From Morinoia aosen (taxonomy: Eukaryota > Arthropoda > Malacostraca > Amphipoda > Talitridae): DNA of 64,000 nt. The translations under genes were made by a program, and so were the position numbers. Each line of letters begins with the position of its first letter. The first letter of the stretch is position 1. The notes beneath the pieces are model-generated. The model made no database searches. It was not told where the DNA came from and saw only the letters and a list, made by a program, of their open reading frames with translations. This document shows, one piece after another, positions 21,641-32,236 of this stretch. The stretch covers positions 19,006,484 to 19,070,483 of the forward strand of contig CM059579.1 of the NCBI GenBank assembly GCA_030386875.1, given 5' to 3'.

Positions 21641-24455
21641 GTCCATCCATGAAGGAGTTTTCGTTGTTTTCTGAAATTTTCCTCCTTTAAACCCGTCAAG
21701 TTTACAGTAATCCAAAATTGATGCCAATGCGCTGATAAGTCTAAATTCAGCAGCATGAGTAAGATGGGGTACATGGAACGCTTGAGATTTAGGACAATTG
21801 TAGTGAGAGCTTCAGCGAAAACAGATGGTGTTAAAGTGTTCCCGATTAGTGATGATTCTGAGAATTTTTTATTTGCATTCAGCCACTCCCACTAATGTTA
21901 CATTCCTTACCTCCTGAACTGCCGAAATAATAGCGCTATGGAATTCATTTGCATGAAATAAAAATTTGTGTAAAAACGACAAACGATCTTGTGTCTTTGT
22001 TGGTCAGTTTCATAAGATCCAGAGCTGTTTTTTTTTCAACTACGTTTTCTTTAGGTCAGCTAATTCTATAGATACTGTGTAGCCAGTTGACAAAGTTACA
22101 ATGATTCCAAACATCAAATACTGGTGAAAGCGGTCCCATTTTATTTGACAAATTATTCGAAATAAATGAACATTTTCTCTTTTTCGCAGTCAAAAACAAA
22201 TATGAAAGTTGAAATTTGAATCACAACATCGCTGAAGTATTTTGACTAGTAATCAGAGAACGTGTTATTTATTTCGATAAACAACTGATTAATAATCCTC
22301 TTATCATAAGTTATGGGTTGCGAAAGCCTTGGGAATTGGTCCCTGGAGAGTTCGGATCGCAACTCCGCCTGGCCTTGCATCTCGCAGAGCTTTCCTTCAT
22401 TAAATAGGTATTAGGAACTTGTTGATTTGGGCTCATAAGTAAACAGCACATCATTATAATGCTGCGATCTTCCCTAGTTGCAACTAACAAGGATTTCCTC
22501 GCGGCTCAGCTTGTCAGAGAATTTAAAAAAATAAAACACACGATGTTATTCGTTCTGGTGGATTTCAAAATTCCAAAAGCTTCAGTGTAGAACGCAAAGC
22601 TACATGCTTTATAATTATGTTTCATGTTCTCAATTAACCCTAAACTACGCATGAAAGTGTTCAGCAGTAACAGATTCGCTAGGAAAACATGTGCTTAACA
22701 ACGTTCAGGTTAAAACTGTAATAATTATTCAGCCTTTGAGGAACCTCATCTAAATTTCCATACCATTATCTTTCATGAAAACATTCTTAACCCACGCGTA
22801 GGACAAAGAATAGGTTCAATTATCTTAATATAATATCTACGAATTGGAAACAATGCAGGGATTATTTTGAGGTCTCCGCTGGGTCAACAGAGGTAATTCA
22901 TTCGTCCTGAGAAATTTTGTGCATTCAAGTTAGACGAATAACAAATTTTTTTACCGGACTACTCTCAACCAAACAAAAACAGACGGGAAATTTCTTCGCA
23001 AAAGCCGTCGTAATATTTTAAATTCGAGAAATTGTACATTGGCTGTTCGCATGTAGGATTGTCAAGAGCCAGACAATCAAGACACTTCAAGTTGTCGCAA
23101 CAGGATAGATCCCATGCGTAAGTTCTTCGTTGGACCCCAAGATGACTACGGTACATTCTATGACGAAAATGTTTTTAATGTCGGCAAATTTTTTCATAAC
23201 TATTGAGAATAACTTCAAGACATCTATTTGTTGTCTTCGTTGAATCACGACGGTGAGCTCATCTGAAAATTGTATGACTAGCGTAAGGAATCTTTAGCTT
23301 CTATATATGCTTCCAATAGCAATTTGAGTCGCTCTACATGTAAACAAACGAATGAGTACAAATTTATACATATACACACAAATATACACATATATCTATA
23401 TATGTACATATAAATATATATCAATATGGTTATGGTTTTATTTATACGATGACATCAATTAGATAGCAATGTATTTCTGTGGTTGAGCTAGTATAGGCTG
23501 TACTACGTTATTCGAAATTCAAGTCAGTGTTCAAATTACTCGTTTCATTTATTAAAATAATTTTTACACGTTGTTCAATGGTGAAATGAGTGCAAATATG
23601 TAAGAAAGGAGAAAATATATCAAATAATCATTCGTAGGATTTTTCAGATAAATGACATTATGGGTACTCTTTTTGTATTATTTTAGTAAAAATGTTTACC
23701 TACAACCAATCTTGAGTTATCACTTCTCAACGAAAAAAGTCTTGAATCTTCCTCGTGTTTTAACCACCGGAAATTCCTTCCAACTTAAAAATGTGTATCT
23801 TAGAGCTATCATTTTAATAGAAACTTGATAGAGAACTGGTTTATTCTTCAAGGACGGCCGTAAGTAACACTATCCCATTAATTTCTGTAAAATTTGGGCG
23901 ACGCATCCCATATTCCAGGACGTTGCTCGCCACGGTGTCAGCATAACACGTCGCTTTGGTTGTTTGTTGCCTAAAATGATTGTTTATGCTATTTGACGCA
24001 AGCCGACGTTACAATATTTTGATTGGGTAAAATTGGGGGACAGCGTGAGACGAACGTAACGTTATTTTCGTTGTATGGGCCTGATACGAGTGTTATGATA
24101 AAATGCTTTACAACTGCAGCTGGCATATTTTCCATTTTGTGTTTTGATTATCTTTAAGAAGCATTTTCATTTTATAGTTTGATTTTAGTTGTGTGAATAG
24201 CTTCTCTTTAGTCCTCGAAAGTTTTAAAGAATTTACGAAAATGTCAGCTTGCATTACTATTAACGTGACTCGGTTGTTGCTTAATTACTTAGCGCATGCG
24301 CGCTAGGTTCAAAAATTAGACGCAGTGTAAAACGCCTTACTTTGCATTGGCTGTTCACGTGTAACGAAACTTCAACATGCAGAAAATACATGTAAAATAT
24401 ACTCGATGTAAATGAGCTATTATTTTCCTAGCTTGCTTGCGGAATAAGTTTTTTA
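21641..24455. other. Intergenic sequence; AT microsatellite near 23360-23425
   Basis: Unique A+T-rich sequence without recognised genes. At 23360-23425 a degenerate (tatacaca)n/(atatat)n stretch. Nothing else stood out. Confidence 0.5.
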
Positions 24456-24683
24456 TTAACTCTTTGACCGGAACGTACGCCACCGGCAGCCACGGAGGAT
24501 ATTTTCATAATGGCGCTGACCGATCAGCAGTCACGAACTCAATTTTCATAATTACACAATGAAAGCTAAATGAAGGCATAATCCAGTTAATGTTTGCTAT
24601 TTTCAAAATTGCTTCCTACAATTAATTTAAAATTGGAGTTGAATATTAAACTTTAGTTTAACCAATCACGGTCAGAGTGTTAA
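24456..24683. mobile_element. TTAA-flanked MITE, 220 bp
   Basis: Left TTAA + CTCTTTGACCGGAACG (from 24456); right CGGTCAGAGTG + TTAA (to 24683). Ends form an inverted repeat (ctcTTTGACCGgaa with cacTCTGACCGtga) and the TTAA lies on both sides, as for piggyBac-type target duplications. Interior is non-coding. It does not share TIR sequence with the element at 8734-9893, so a second family. Confidence 0.65.
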
Positions 24684-24889
24684 TAAACCGGCATGCTAAA
24701 CGTGACTGCTGTCTTCAATGAGGAGCTACAGGTTATGTCAGCATAATTTTCGCGCAAACTACACCAGTGTTACTGTACAGCGAGCGTCACAGTTATATCT
24801 ATCTACTCGACTACATTACGGGTTGTGTTCATTAGCCCAAATTTTCATGTTTGAGCTTTTTTTCAAGTATATTTTGGTTTTAAATGCCA

Positions 24890-25161
24890 TAGCCATGCCG
24901 CCATAGCCATGTGGTATAGGTTCTGCCGCCGTGCGGCAAGGACCCGGGATCGAATCTCGGCGCAGGCAGTGGCGATTTTCTCTGTTGGGTATAGGAGAAA
25001 AATTCCAAGCACATTACCCCACTCCACCCAGGTGTCTGAAATGGGTACCGGTCTTGACCGGGGGAAAGCGTCATGGCGTCCTGGCGTTAGTTATAAGGCA
25101 TTTGAAAATCCAATGTACAAGGTGATATGTATCAGGCTTGATTGGAAATAAAGCATCCGTA
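24890..25161 (+). mobile_element. tRNA-derived SINE, full length
   Basis: The head has RNA polymerase III boxes: A-box-like gtggtataggtt (24911-24922) and B box GGATCGAATC (24947-24956), spaced as in tRNA genes. A body follows with gcgattttctctgttgggta and ggagaaaaattccaagc, then gtcttgaccgggggaaagcg and a 3' part ending attggaaataaagcatccgt. The 3' ~109 bp recur at 45816-45924 with one visible base difference, and the head and body resemble a reverse copy near 57005-57145. It is non-coding; mobilisation would need a LINE that recognises the tail. Confidence 0.85.
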
Positions 25162-25735
25162 GATGCCTTCATTATTAAATTGTTATCTGTCAGCGCTTTG
25201 CAGCTTCTAAGTTTCTGTGTATGGTTGATTGCAAAATATTTAGTCAGGTTAGTTGAATGGTTTACATCGACCTTATTTTGCAATAATAACTGCGAATAAA
25301 ACTTAAAATAATTTGGAGATTTACCTACATAATATTATCACATAATTAACAAACAAGATAGATGATAGTTTACATTAAACGTATAAGTAAAATATTTAGC
25401 TAAACAAACCAAACGAAACTTGAAGATTTTGAAACGACGGCGGGCGAAGGAAATCATTGACCCCGTGCAATATAATTTACTATTGTTGCGAAGTTAGGAA
25501 CTTAGACCGGCTGTACAACCGCCCCTCGCCAGTCAACCAAAGCAGAAGGCTTGGCAGCGCAGGACCGCGGCTGGCGCACCGGCACACACGAGTAGGGAGG
25601 TCGAGCTCGGGCTGTGAGCAAACATTTTTGGTTAAATAGGGTCCCGAGGAAGCGGACAGTTGTGCGCTGAAGAGCTAAGCTTAGTCTTCAAGAATAGCTT
25701 AATTTTTGGTGAAGTATTAATCATTTAGAAGTTTA
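25162..25735. other. Intergenic; GC-rich patch at 25500-25630
   Basis: Mostly unique A+T-rich DNA. The patch cttggcagcgcaggaccgcg to aggtcgagctcgggctgtg is GC-rich and open for 60 codons (25457-25639); no domain recognised. Confidence 0.4.
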
Positions 25736-26150
25736 TCAATTAGCAATATATTAGCTGCACATAAATTAACACGTTAGCAATATTTTAGCGGTACATAAAT
25801 TAATACATTAGTAATATTTTAACGGTACATAAATTAATACATTAGTAATATTTTAACGGTACATAAATTAATACATTAGGAATATTTTAGCGGTACATAA
25901 ATTAATACGTTAGCAATATTTTAGCAGTACATAAATTAATACATTAGTAATATTTTAGCAGTACATAAATTAATACATTAGTAATATTTTAGCAGTACTT
26001 AAATTAATACATTAGTAATATTTTAGCACTATATGAGTTAATACATCAGCAACATTTTAGCAGTACATAAATTAATACATTAGCAGTACCTTAGCACTGC
26101 ATAAATAAATACATTAGCAATATTTTAGCAGTGCACAAATTAATACAATA
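25736..26150. repeat. 34-bp A+T-rich tandem array, about 12 copies
   Basis: Unit attagtaatattttagcagt + acataaattaatac (34 bp). Copies are most alike in the middle and decay at both ends. Main variant: aacggt versus agcagt. It has frequent stops and no coding potential. Confidence 0.93.
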
Positions 26151-26338
26151 TCAATTTATATATTGGCTTTCATAAGTTATCATAGCTCAATCCCTTCCCC
26201 CTATTAGACACCTCAAGCCCCGCAACGACCAAAGCTGAATTTATGATAGGGATGGAGTGGTGAAGCGACATCATTTATGATGAAAAATTCGGTACAAAGG
26301 GTCGACCGAACACAGCGCTGCATGTCACTGCCACCCAC

Positions 26339-26461
26339 CTCGTCAGCGAACTGGTTCTGAAGTCTGCGGTACCGCTGCGACCGTCTGCAGGCAGCCCACG
26401 GGTGCGCCATCGGTGCGATGCCGACGTAGGTGGCCGAGGCGGCCAGTAGCTCAGGATAGCT
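26339..26461 (-). CDS. Candidate coding exon of an unidentified gene
   Basis: On the - strand a 123-bp GC-rich segment has an acceptor-like cgggcccccag just before 26461 and a donor gag|gtgggt just after 26339. In phase 0 it reads SYPELLAASATYVGIAPMAH followed by PWAACRRSQRYRRLQNQFAD and a final Glu: a mixed, non-repetitive composition that looks like real protein, with GC-rich third positions like the WASp exons. I do not recognise the family. The flanking frame (93 codons) also stays open. No partner exons were found. On the acceptor side it abuts the 18-bp array, which would then lie in the upstream intron. A GC-rich non-coding patch is the alternative. Confidence 0.3.
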
Positions 26462-26500
26462 CTGGGGGCCCGCAGCAGTCCAGCCCCCCGACACGGCAGC

Positions 26501-27168
26501 ACCGCATCACACAGGAGCACCACATCATACAGCAGCATCACATCATACAGCAGCACCACATCACACAGCAGCACCACATCACACAGCAGCACCACATCAC
26601 ACAGCAACACCATATCACACAGCAGCACCACATCACACAGCAGCACCACATCACACAGCAGCATCACATCATACAGCAGCACCACATCACACAGCAGCAC
26701 CACATCACACAGCAGCACCACATCACACAGCAACACCATATCACACAGCAGCACCACATCACACAGCAGCACCACATCACAAAGCAGCACCACATCACAC
26801 AGCAGCACCACATCACACAGCAGCACCACATCACACAGCAGCACCACATCACACAGCAGCACCACATCACACAGCAGCACCACATCACACAGCAGCACCA
26901 CATCACACAGCAGCACCACATCACACAGCAACACCATATCACACAGCAGCACCACATCACACAGCAGCACCACATCACACAGCAGCACCACATCACACAG
27001 CAGCACCACATCACACAGCAGCACCACATCACACAGCAGCACCACATCACACAGCAGCACCACATCACACAGCAGCACCACATCATACAGCAGCACCACA
27101 TCACACAGCAGCACCACATCACACAGCAGCACCACATCACACAGCAGCACCACATCACACAGCAGCAC
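26501..27168. repeat. 18-bp tandem array (CACCACATCACACAGCAG), about 37 copies
   Basis: Very uniform array of an 18-bp unit; variants are catcacatcatacag, caacaccatatcac and a few single changes. Long-range patterning is visible: the variants (atca-tacag and caacaccat-at) recur in the same order, pointing to duplication of multi-unit blocks. Open frames of 283 (+, HHITQQ repeats) and 297 residues (-, LCDVVL repeats) run through; both are expected for an 18-bp stop-free unit, and neither has a recognisable domain outside the array. Confidence 0.97.
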
Positions 27169-27247
27169 GCAACCGCCAGCCCAAGGAGCCTCTTTTTTTT
27201 TTACTCCGCCATGGTGACACTAAAGTGGCTGGTAAATTGCAGAGTTT

Positions 27248-27307
27248 ATAATCATAAAGTTTAAATCATAAAGTTTATAAATCATAAAGGTAAATCATAA
27301 AGTTTAA
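27248..27307. repeat. Short imperfect tandem repeat (aatcataaagttt)
   Basis: Four imperfect copies of aatcataaagtttata over about 60 bp, next to the end of the 18-bp array. Confidence 0.7.
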
Positions 27308-27775
27308 AAGGCGCCGAGGATGTAAAGATGGATACTGATGTGCTAATGATTGGGCGTGAACTGTCGCGTTTGAGCAGAGAGATTTGACGTCTATTTCTTT
27401 TTGTGCGAACGACAGCAGGGCAGGCCGCAAATGACTAAACTACTGAATCGTTTGGACCCTTGCAGCATAAGTTTATTGAATGATGGTTATTTTGTATAAA
27501 AGACCCATCTGGACATCTAACTTCGTTTAAAATCGTAAGAAGTAAAGCAAAAAATTTAAAACATTACGAACAAGCTGCTAAACTTTTATCACACTGCGCA
27601 AAAATTTTACCAAGGAGTTACAGCATACTGTCACTAGTTGACAGCAAGAGTTTCGCGGCCACATGAACCGCTACGATGTCAAATTCCATGACAGTTAGGT
27701 CATGTGGAGAAAACCCCATTAAATTATTTATAGGCAGTTAACATATCGTAAAGTTCACGTTACTTTGTCCACGCA
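27308..27775. other. Spacer between two arrays
   Basis: Unique sequence between the 18-bp and 30-bp arrays. No recognisable feature. Confidence 0.5.
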
Positions 27776-28675
27776 GATGGAATTAATTACGTCGGAACCA
27801 AATTGCCTAAAATGAATTACGTCGGAACCAAATTGCCCGAAATGAATTACGTCGGTATTAAATTGCCCGAAATGAATTACGCCGGAACCAAATTGCCCGA
27901 AATGAATTACGCCGGAACCAAATTGCCCGAAATGAATTACGCCGGAACCAAATTGCCCGAAATGAATTACGCCGGTATTAAATAGCCCGAAATGAATTAC
28001 GCCGGAACCAAATTGCGCGAAATGAATTACGCCGGAACCAAATTGCCCGAAATGAATTACGCCGGAACCAAATTGCCCGAAATGAATTACGCCGGAACCA
28101 AATTGCCTGCAATGAATTACGTCGGAACCAAATTGCCCGAAATGAATTACGCCGGTATCAAGTTGCCCGAAATGAATTACGCCGGCATCAAATTGCCCGA
28201 AATGAATTACGCCGGAACCAAATTGCCCGAAATGAATTACGCCGGTATCAAATTGCCCGAAATGAATTACGCCGGAACCAAATTGCCCGAAATGAACTAC
28301 GCCGGAACCAAATTGCCCGAAATGAATTACGCCGGTATCAAATTGCCCGGAATGAATTACGCCGGTATCAAATTGCCCGAAATGAACTACGCCGGAACCA
28401 AATTGCCCGAAATGAATTACGCCGGTATCAAATTGCCCGAAATTAATTACGCCGGTATCAAATTGCCCTAAATGAATTACGCCGGAATCAAATTGCACTA
28501 AATGAATTACGCCGGAATCAAATTGCACTAAATGAATTACGCCGGAATCAAATTCCTGAAATGAATTACGCCGGAATCAAATTGCACTAAATGAATTACG
28601 CCGGAATCAAATTGCACTAAATGAATTACGCCGGAATCAAAATGTCCGAAATGAATTACGCCAGAATCAAATTCA
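27776..28675. repeat. 30-bp tandem array, about 30 copies
   Basis: Unit gaattacgccggaaccaaat + tgcccgaaat (30 bp). Variants ggaacc/ggtatc/ggaatc and cccga/cacta; the right-hand copies (28460-28675) form a distinct subgroup (ggaatcaaattgcacta). Open on both strands (+ 159 residues of MNYAGTKLPE units, - 257 residues of FGQFGSGVIH units). Both are array artefacts: unit length is a multiple of 3 and there is no flanking coding context. Confidence 0.96.
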
Positions 28676-29640
28676 TATGTATTTGACCTTAAATGGACTA
28701 AATTATCACGGAAACACGTCAATTGTCGGTGATGACCGCCGACAATAATTATTATGTTACCGCATTCTTTATTTCGTAGCAGATGTCGAGCTTCTCAGGT
28801 TTTTTTAGAGCTAAAGCGCGCATCTCAATACATTCTTGATGTTATTTTTTAATATGGTGAACATCAGTTTGTTTACAGAAGCGTCTAAGGGTAAAGTTAC
28901 TTCAACATTTCAGTTTCATGTCAAGTGTTGCTCGTGTGAGTTGGCTTGAAAATTTGGCTCTATCGCCATCAGGCTTACTGATTTTGTTCAGGTGCATACA
29001 TTTTCAGCATAATTTTAGCTCTAAATTTTGTACGTTGCGTGGTTTAAGAAATGATATGAAGTTCACGTGTTTGTTGATTGCGGGCGAGCGTTAACCGGAA
29101 TTCGTTGTTAATTCCACTCAATGTGGAATTCGCTGAAATGAGTCAATTGGACGAAATGTTGTGCTCTGCTGAAACGTTTGAAGGCCTTTAATGAATAACC
29201 CACATTTTGTCCCAGCTGTTAGTGTTTTAAGGTACGCAACAAATGTTTGCGGTTGTATTTCGACAACTTTAACAATACATTTGTCGCTATGAAAAACATG
29301 TGAAACACTCGAGCCAGTCTGGTTTTGGAATACAGCGTCAGGGAATGTAATCTGGAAGAACTCATCTAAACACGCAACGTAAAATGCGTAACAAATGATT
29401 ATTGAGAAATACACATTTCTGAGGGAATATGAAGTCTAAGAACGGACAAAATATCGTCCACGTAGATGTTATAAACAGTATTTGTGCTGCTTGAATCTGC
29501 TCACCAAAATAAAAAAAATAGTGTTTGTTTCTTTTTGGTGGATAATATTTTGTCTGTTTTTATTCTTTATTTTGTTGTTTCATAAATAAATAATTCACCA
29601 TTATCAAGTGTTCAACAATTCACACAACATTTTGTTCTGT
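28676..29640. other. Intergenic; small hairpin and an unassigned 98-codon open frame
   Basis: Hairpin attgtcgg/ccgacaat at 28722-28746, just past the 30-bp array. On the - strand 29118-29414 is open for 98 codons and is not repetitive (contains DEFFQITFPDAVFQNQTGSS); I do not recognise it and it may be chance or a decayed mobile element. Confidence 0.4.
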
Positions 29641-29649
29641 GCTTTTCCA

Positions 29650-29900
29650 GATGACACTCACTGACTATGTTTTTACGAAACCAGACTACCCAGAGAGCCA
29701 AATGCGTTTTGTCACAGCGACTATTGTTGTTTCACTGCATGGCGTAGTCCTTCATGCGTCAAGAAGAACCGCTCTGCTGGAAAGTGAATCCCAAAAAAGA
29801 AAGAGGACTCCCAGAATTGTGGTGTGTGTTTTCCTGACGATATGGGCATCAGTTGCGCGGTGGGTCACTTGAAGACATATATGTTCACTCATAATATATG
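29650..29900 (+). pseudogene. Possible piggyBac transposase C-terminal remnant
   Basis: With one stop and possible frameshifts, the + strand reads SCVKKNRSAGK, stop, IPKKKEDSQNCGVCFPDDMG and then ISCAVGHLKTYM. This resembles the Cys-rich C-terminal domain of piggyBac transposases (a basic K/R-KET stretch, C..C, G.C...CF..YH), but several conserved Cys/His are missing or shifted. The match is by eye only and could be coincidence. Confidence 0.25.
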
Positions 29901-30069
29901 TAGAGGGTGTTGTGTAATTCGGTGTACATATTTTAACTATGTACAGAAAAACGCAAAATAAAACAATTTTAAGGAGTTTTGAGATTTTTGTCGCTCCTGA
30001 AAATCGTTTTATTTTACGTTTTACTATATGTAGGTAGAATATGTGCACCGAATTACACAACATCCTCTA
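29901..30069. mobile_element. Foldback MITE, 169 bp, TA-flanked
   Basis: Almost the whole element is one imperfect palindrome: the left arm from TAGAGGGTGTTGTGTAATTC and the right arm ending gaattacacaacatcctcta pair over about 65 bp, with a ~35-bp centre (gagatttttgtcgctcctga). TA borders both ends, the target of Tc1/mariner-type elements. Non-coding. Confidence 0.8.
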
Positions 30070-30071
30070 TA

Positions 30072-30615
30072 TATTAGTGGTTATGACGATAAATATATTG
30101 GTGGTTTGTTGTGGTCGAATTTATGGCGATATATGCGTGGTGGGTATACATGTATACATATATTGGTGGTTATGGCGATATATACGGTATATGGGTGGTT
30201 TGTTGTGGTGAAATTTGCGACGATATATGCGTGGTGGGTATACATGTATACATATATTGGTGGTTATGGCGATATATACGGTATATGGGTGGTTTGTTGT
30301 GGTGAAATTTGCGACGATATATGCGTGGTGGGTATACATGTATACATATATTGGTGGTTATGGCGATATATACGGTATATGGGTGGTTTGTTGTGGTGAA
30401 ATTTGCGACGATATATGCGTGGTGGGTATACATGTATACATATATTGGTGGTTATGGCGATATATACGGTATATGGGTGGTTTGTTGTGGTGAAATTTGC
30501 GACGATGTATGCGTGGTGGGTATACATGTATACATATATTGGTGGTTATGGCGATATATACGGTATATGGGTGGTTTGTTGTGGTGAAATTTGCGACGAT
30601 GTATGCGCTGTGGGT
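30072..30615. repeat. 94-bp tandem array, about 5.7 copies
   Basis: Unit: gtggtgggtatacatgtata, catatattggtggttatggc, gatatatacggtatatgggt, ggtttgttgtggtgaaattt, gcgacgatatatgc. Copies are almost identical; the last two share gatgtatgc. It begins directly at the right end of the 169-bp MITE. Since 94 is not a multiple of 3, the frame shifts each copy, yet no stop occurs, so overlapping 60-118-residue frames appear on both strands; artefacts. Confidence 0.95.
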
Positions 30616-30684
30616 CACTTGAATGCTCGTCGTGGTGTATCATGACCCACCGGTCGTGACTAAGAACAAGAGGAATCACCTCTC

Positions 30685-31086
30685 TGAATTAAATACATAA
30701 ATAAATAAATAAATAATAAAAAAGATTAGATTAGATGATAATTTGAGCCTCCCTAACCGCAAAAAAAGCGTTCCGAAGAGAGGAAGGACGAAAGCACCAT
30801 TAAGTATGGAGATAATGGAACTCAAAATCTATGTACAAAGGGTATTGAAACAGTAAGATGAGAAAGAAGTTTATGAAACAAAATAAAAAGTTGAAGAAGA
30901 AAGTAGTAGGTGCTGAAAAACAGGACAGTAGTGAACCGAAAAAGGTGGTCCTTGACATAAAAACATTTTATTTAAAAAAAAGAAGGGCCCTCACACATTT
31001 GTCAGCTCGGGCCATCACACATTTCTCAGCTCTCACATTTCTCAGCTCGGGCCCTCTCAGCTCGGGCCCTCACACATTTCCCCCTT
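30685..31086 (-). repeat. R1 dispersed repeat, copy D, with (AAAT)n tail
   Basis: Reverse-oriented R1: the 3' tail (aaat)n plus agattagattagatg, then gcctccctaaccgc, agaggaaggacgaaagcacc, gtttatgaaacaaaataaaa, gctgaaaaacaggacagtag. The 5' part differs: the block cagctcgggccctcacacat is repeated about four times with small changes (30995-31080), an internal tandem expansion. Confidence 0.88.
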
Positions 31087-31316
31087 ATAAATAAAAGCTT
31101 TGCTAATGAGAGGGAGTTTCAGCTTATATATTCCCTGTTTATTTCAATGATAATTTTTCACGGTTTGTTTGCTAATGACAAACACTTTTTTATGTTTAGA
31201 AAATGTTTTCAAATTTTTGTGTGAATGCATTGAGTTCGAACCTCAACTAAATAGCAAAAAAATATAATTAGTGACAAAAAATGCAATAACCACGTCGGAT
31301 TATTATAATTATTATT

Positions 31317-31515
31317 ATAATTATAGTTTGAGCCTACTTAGCCCTAACAAAGGGGATCTCAAGAGAGCAAGAAGCATTTATATGGACTGTTGAAAACGGA
31401 GAATCAATGCACGAGGTGTGTTCCCACTCGGGATACCCAAAGCGTAGAGAGCGCAAGTTAAGAAGGAAGAAGAAGACAGGGAGGTTTGAATTAACATAAC
31501 AAATCTAATCTAAAC
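31317..31515 (-). repeat. R1-related repeat, diverged copy H
   Basis: Shares the R1 framework at low identity: gtttgagcctacttagccct, ggggatctcaagagagcaag and a terminal aacaaatctaatctaaact. It may be an old copy or a sister family. Confidence 0.5.
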
Positions 31516-32236
31516 TTGGCGTCAGAGATGTCAGCAGATCGAGGGTCTAATGACTTACGCACGATAAGTCTTGAAAGTACTGACGGCAAAAATGTATACT
31601 TTGGGCTATTATACATCCCAGATTTGGGATTAAAAGAAACAAAAACAATTTATTTCCAATAAAGATGATACAAAAAGCATCACGATGATCATGAGACTCG
31701 AATACGCTACGATGAGATACGGGACAGCAATCTGCCTGAAATGGAATTGCGCGCATTTACGTGCAGCGTGTGCAAACGTTTTTCCTTTCAATAATTAGTA
31801 TGTTTCAACGTTGATCATAAAATATTTATACAAAATATTTCCAAGAACTGGAAGTTTTTAAAATAGAATTTGAATATTAGAATGAATGAATTGGAATCTA
31901 ACACGACTTGAAACATTTCATTGGAAAGAACCAAATGATTTCCAAATTTTTATGTGCGCATGAAATGTTAGCTCGAAATAGTTTATTGTTTCCAAATTTT
32001 ACATTTATTCCTAACTCACGGGTAAATTGGTAATCGAATCTTCCATTCGTCTATACTAGTTTGGTCGCTGTGGAATCACGCGGTGAATTTTGCTCCGCGT
32101 AATTGTTTTCCGCGCGAAAATTGCCAACGAACTTCTGAAAAATGCTCGCTTGCTTTTAATACGAGTATGTTGAGTATTTTTAAAGCTTCGGTCGAGAATT
32201 TATACGCCGAAATTTGGCTGCCGTTGTGTCTGCTCA
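31516..32236. other. Intergenic; retroelement-like tail motif at 31650
   Basis: aatttatttccaataaagat (about 31647-31666) is shared with 15670-15690. The rest is unique A+T-rich DNA with no recognised gene. Confidence 0.4.

Noticed and set aside
24890-24965. Functional tRNA gene
   Set aside because: A and B boxes are present but no cloverleaf with proper acceptor stem was found; the attached body and tail show a SINE.
26275-27264. Open frames of about 290 codons on both strands (HHITQQ and LCDVVL repeats)
   Set aside because: 18-bp stop-free tandem repeat; repeat-only sequence with no domain or splice context.
27776-28675. CRISPR-like array (30-bp repeat)
   Set aside because: The repeats are directly abutting without spacers, in eukaryotic DNA; it is a minisatellite.
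29118-29414. 98-codon open frame on the minus strand
   Set aside because: Non-repetitive but without recognisable motif or splice or start context; length is possible by chance.
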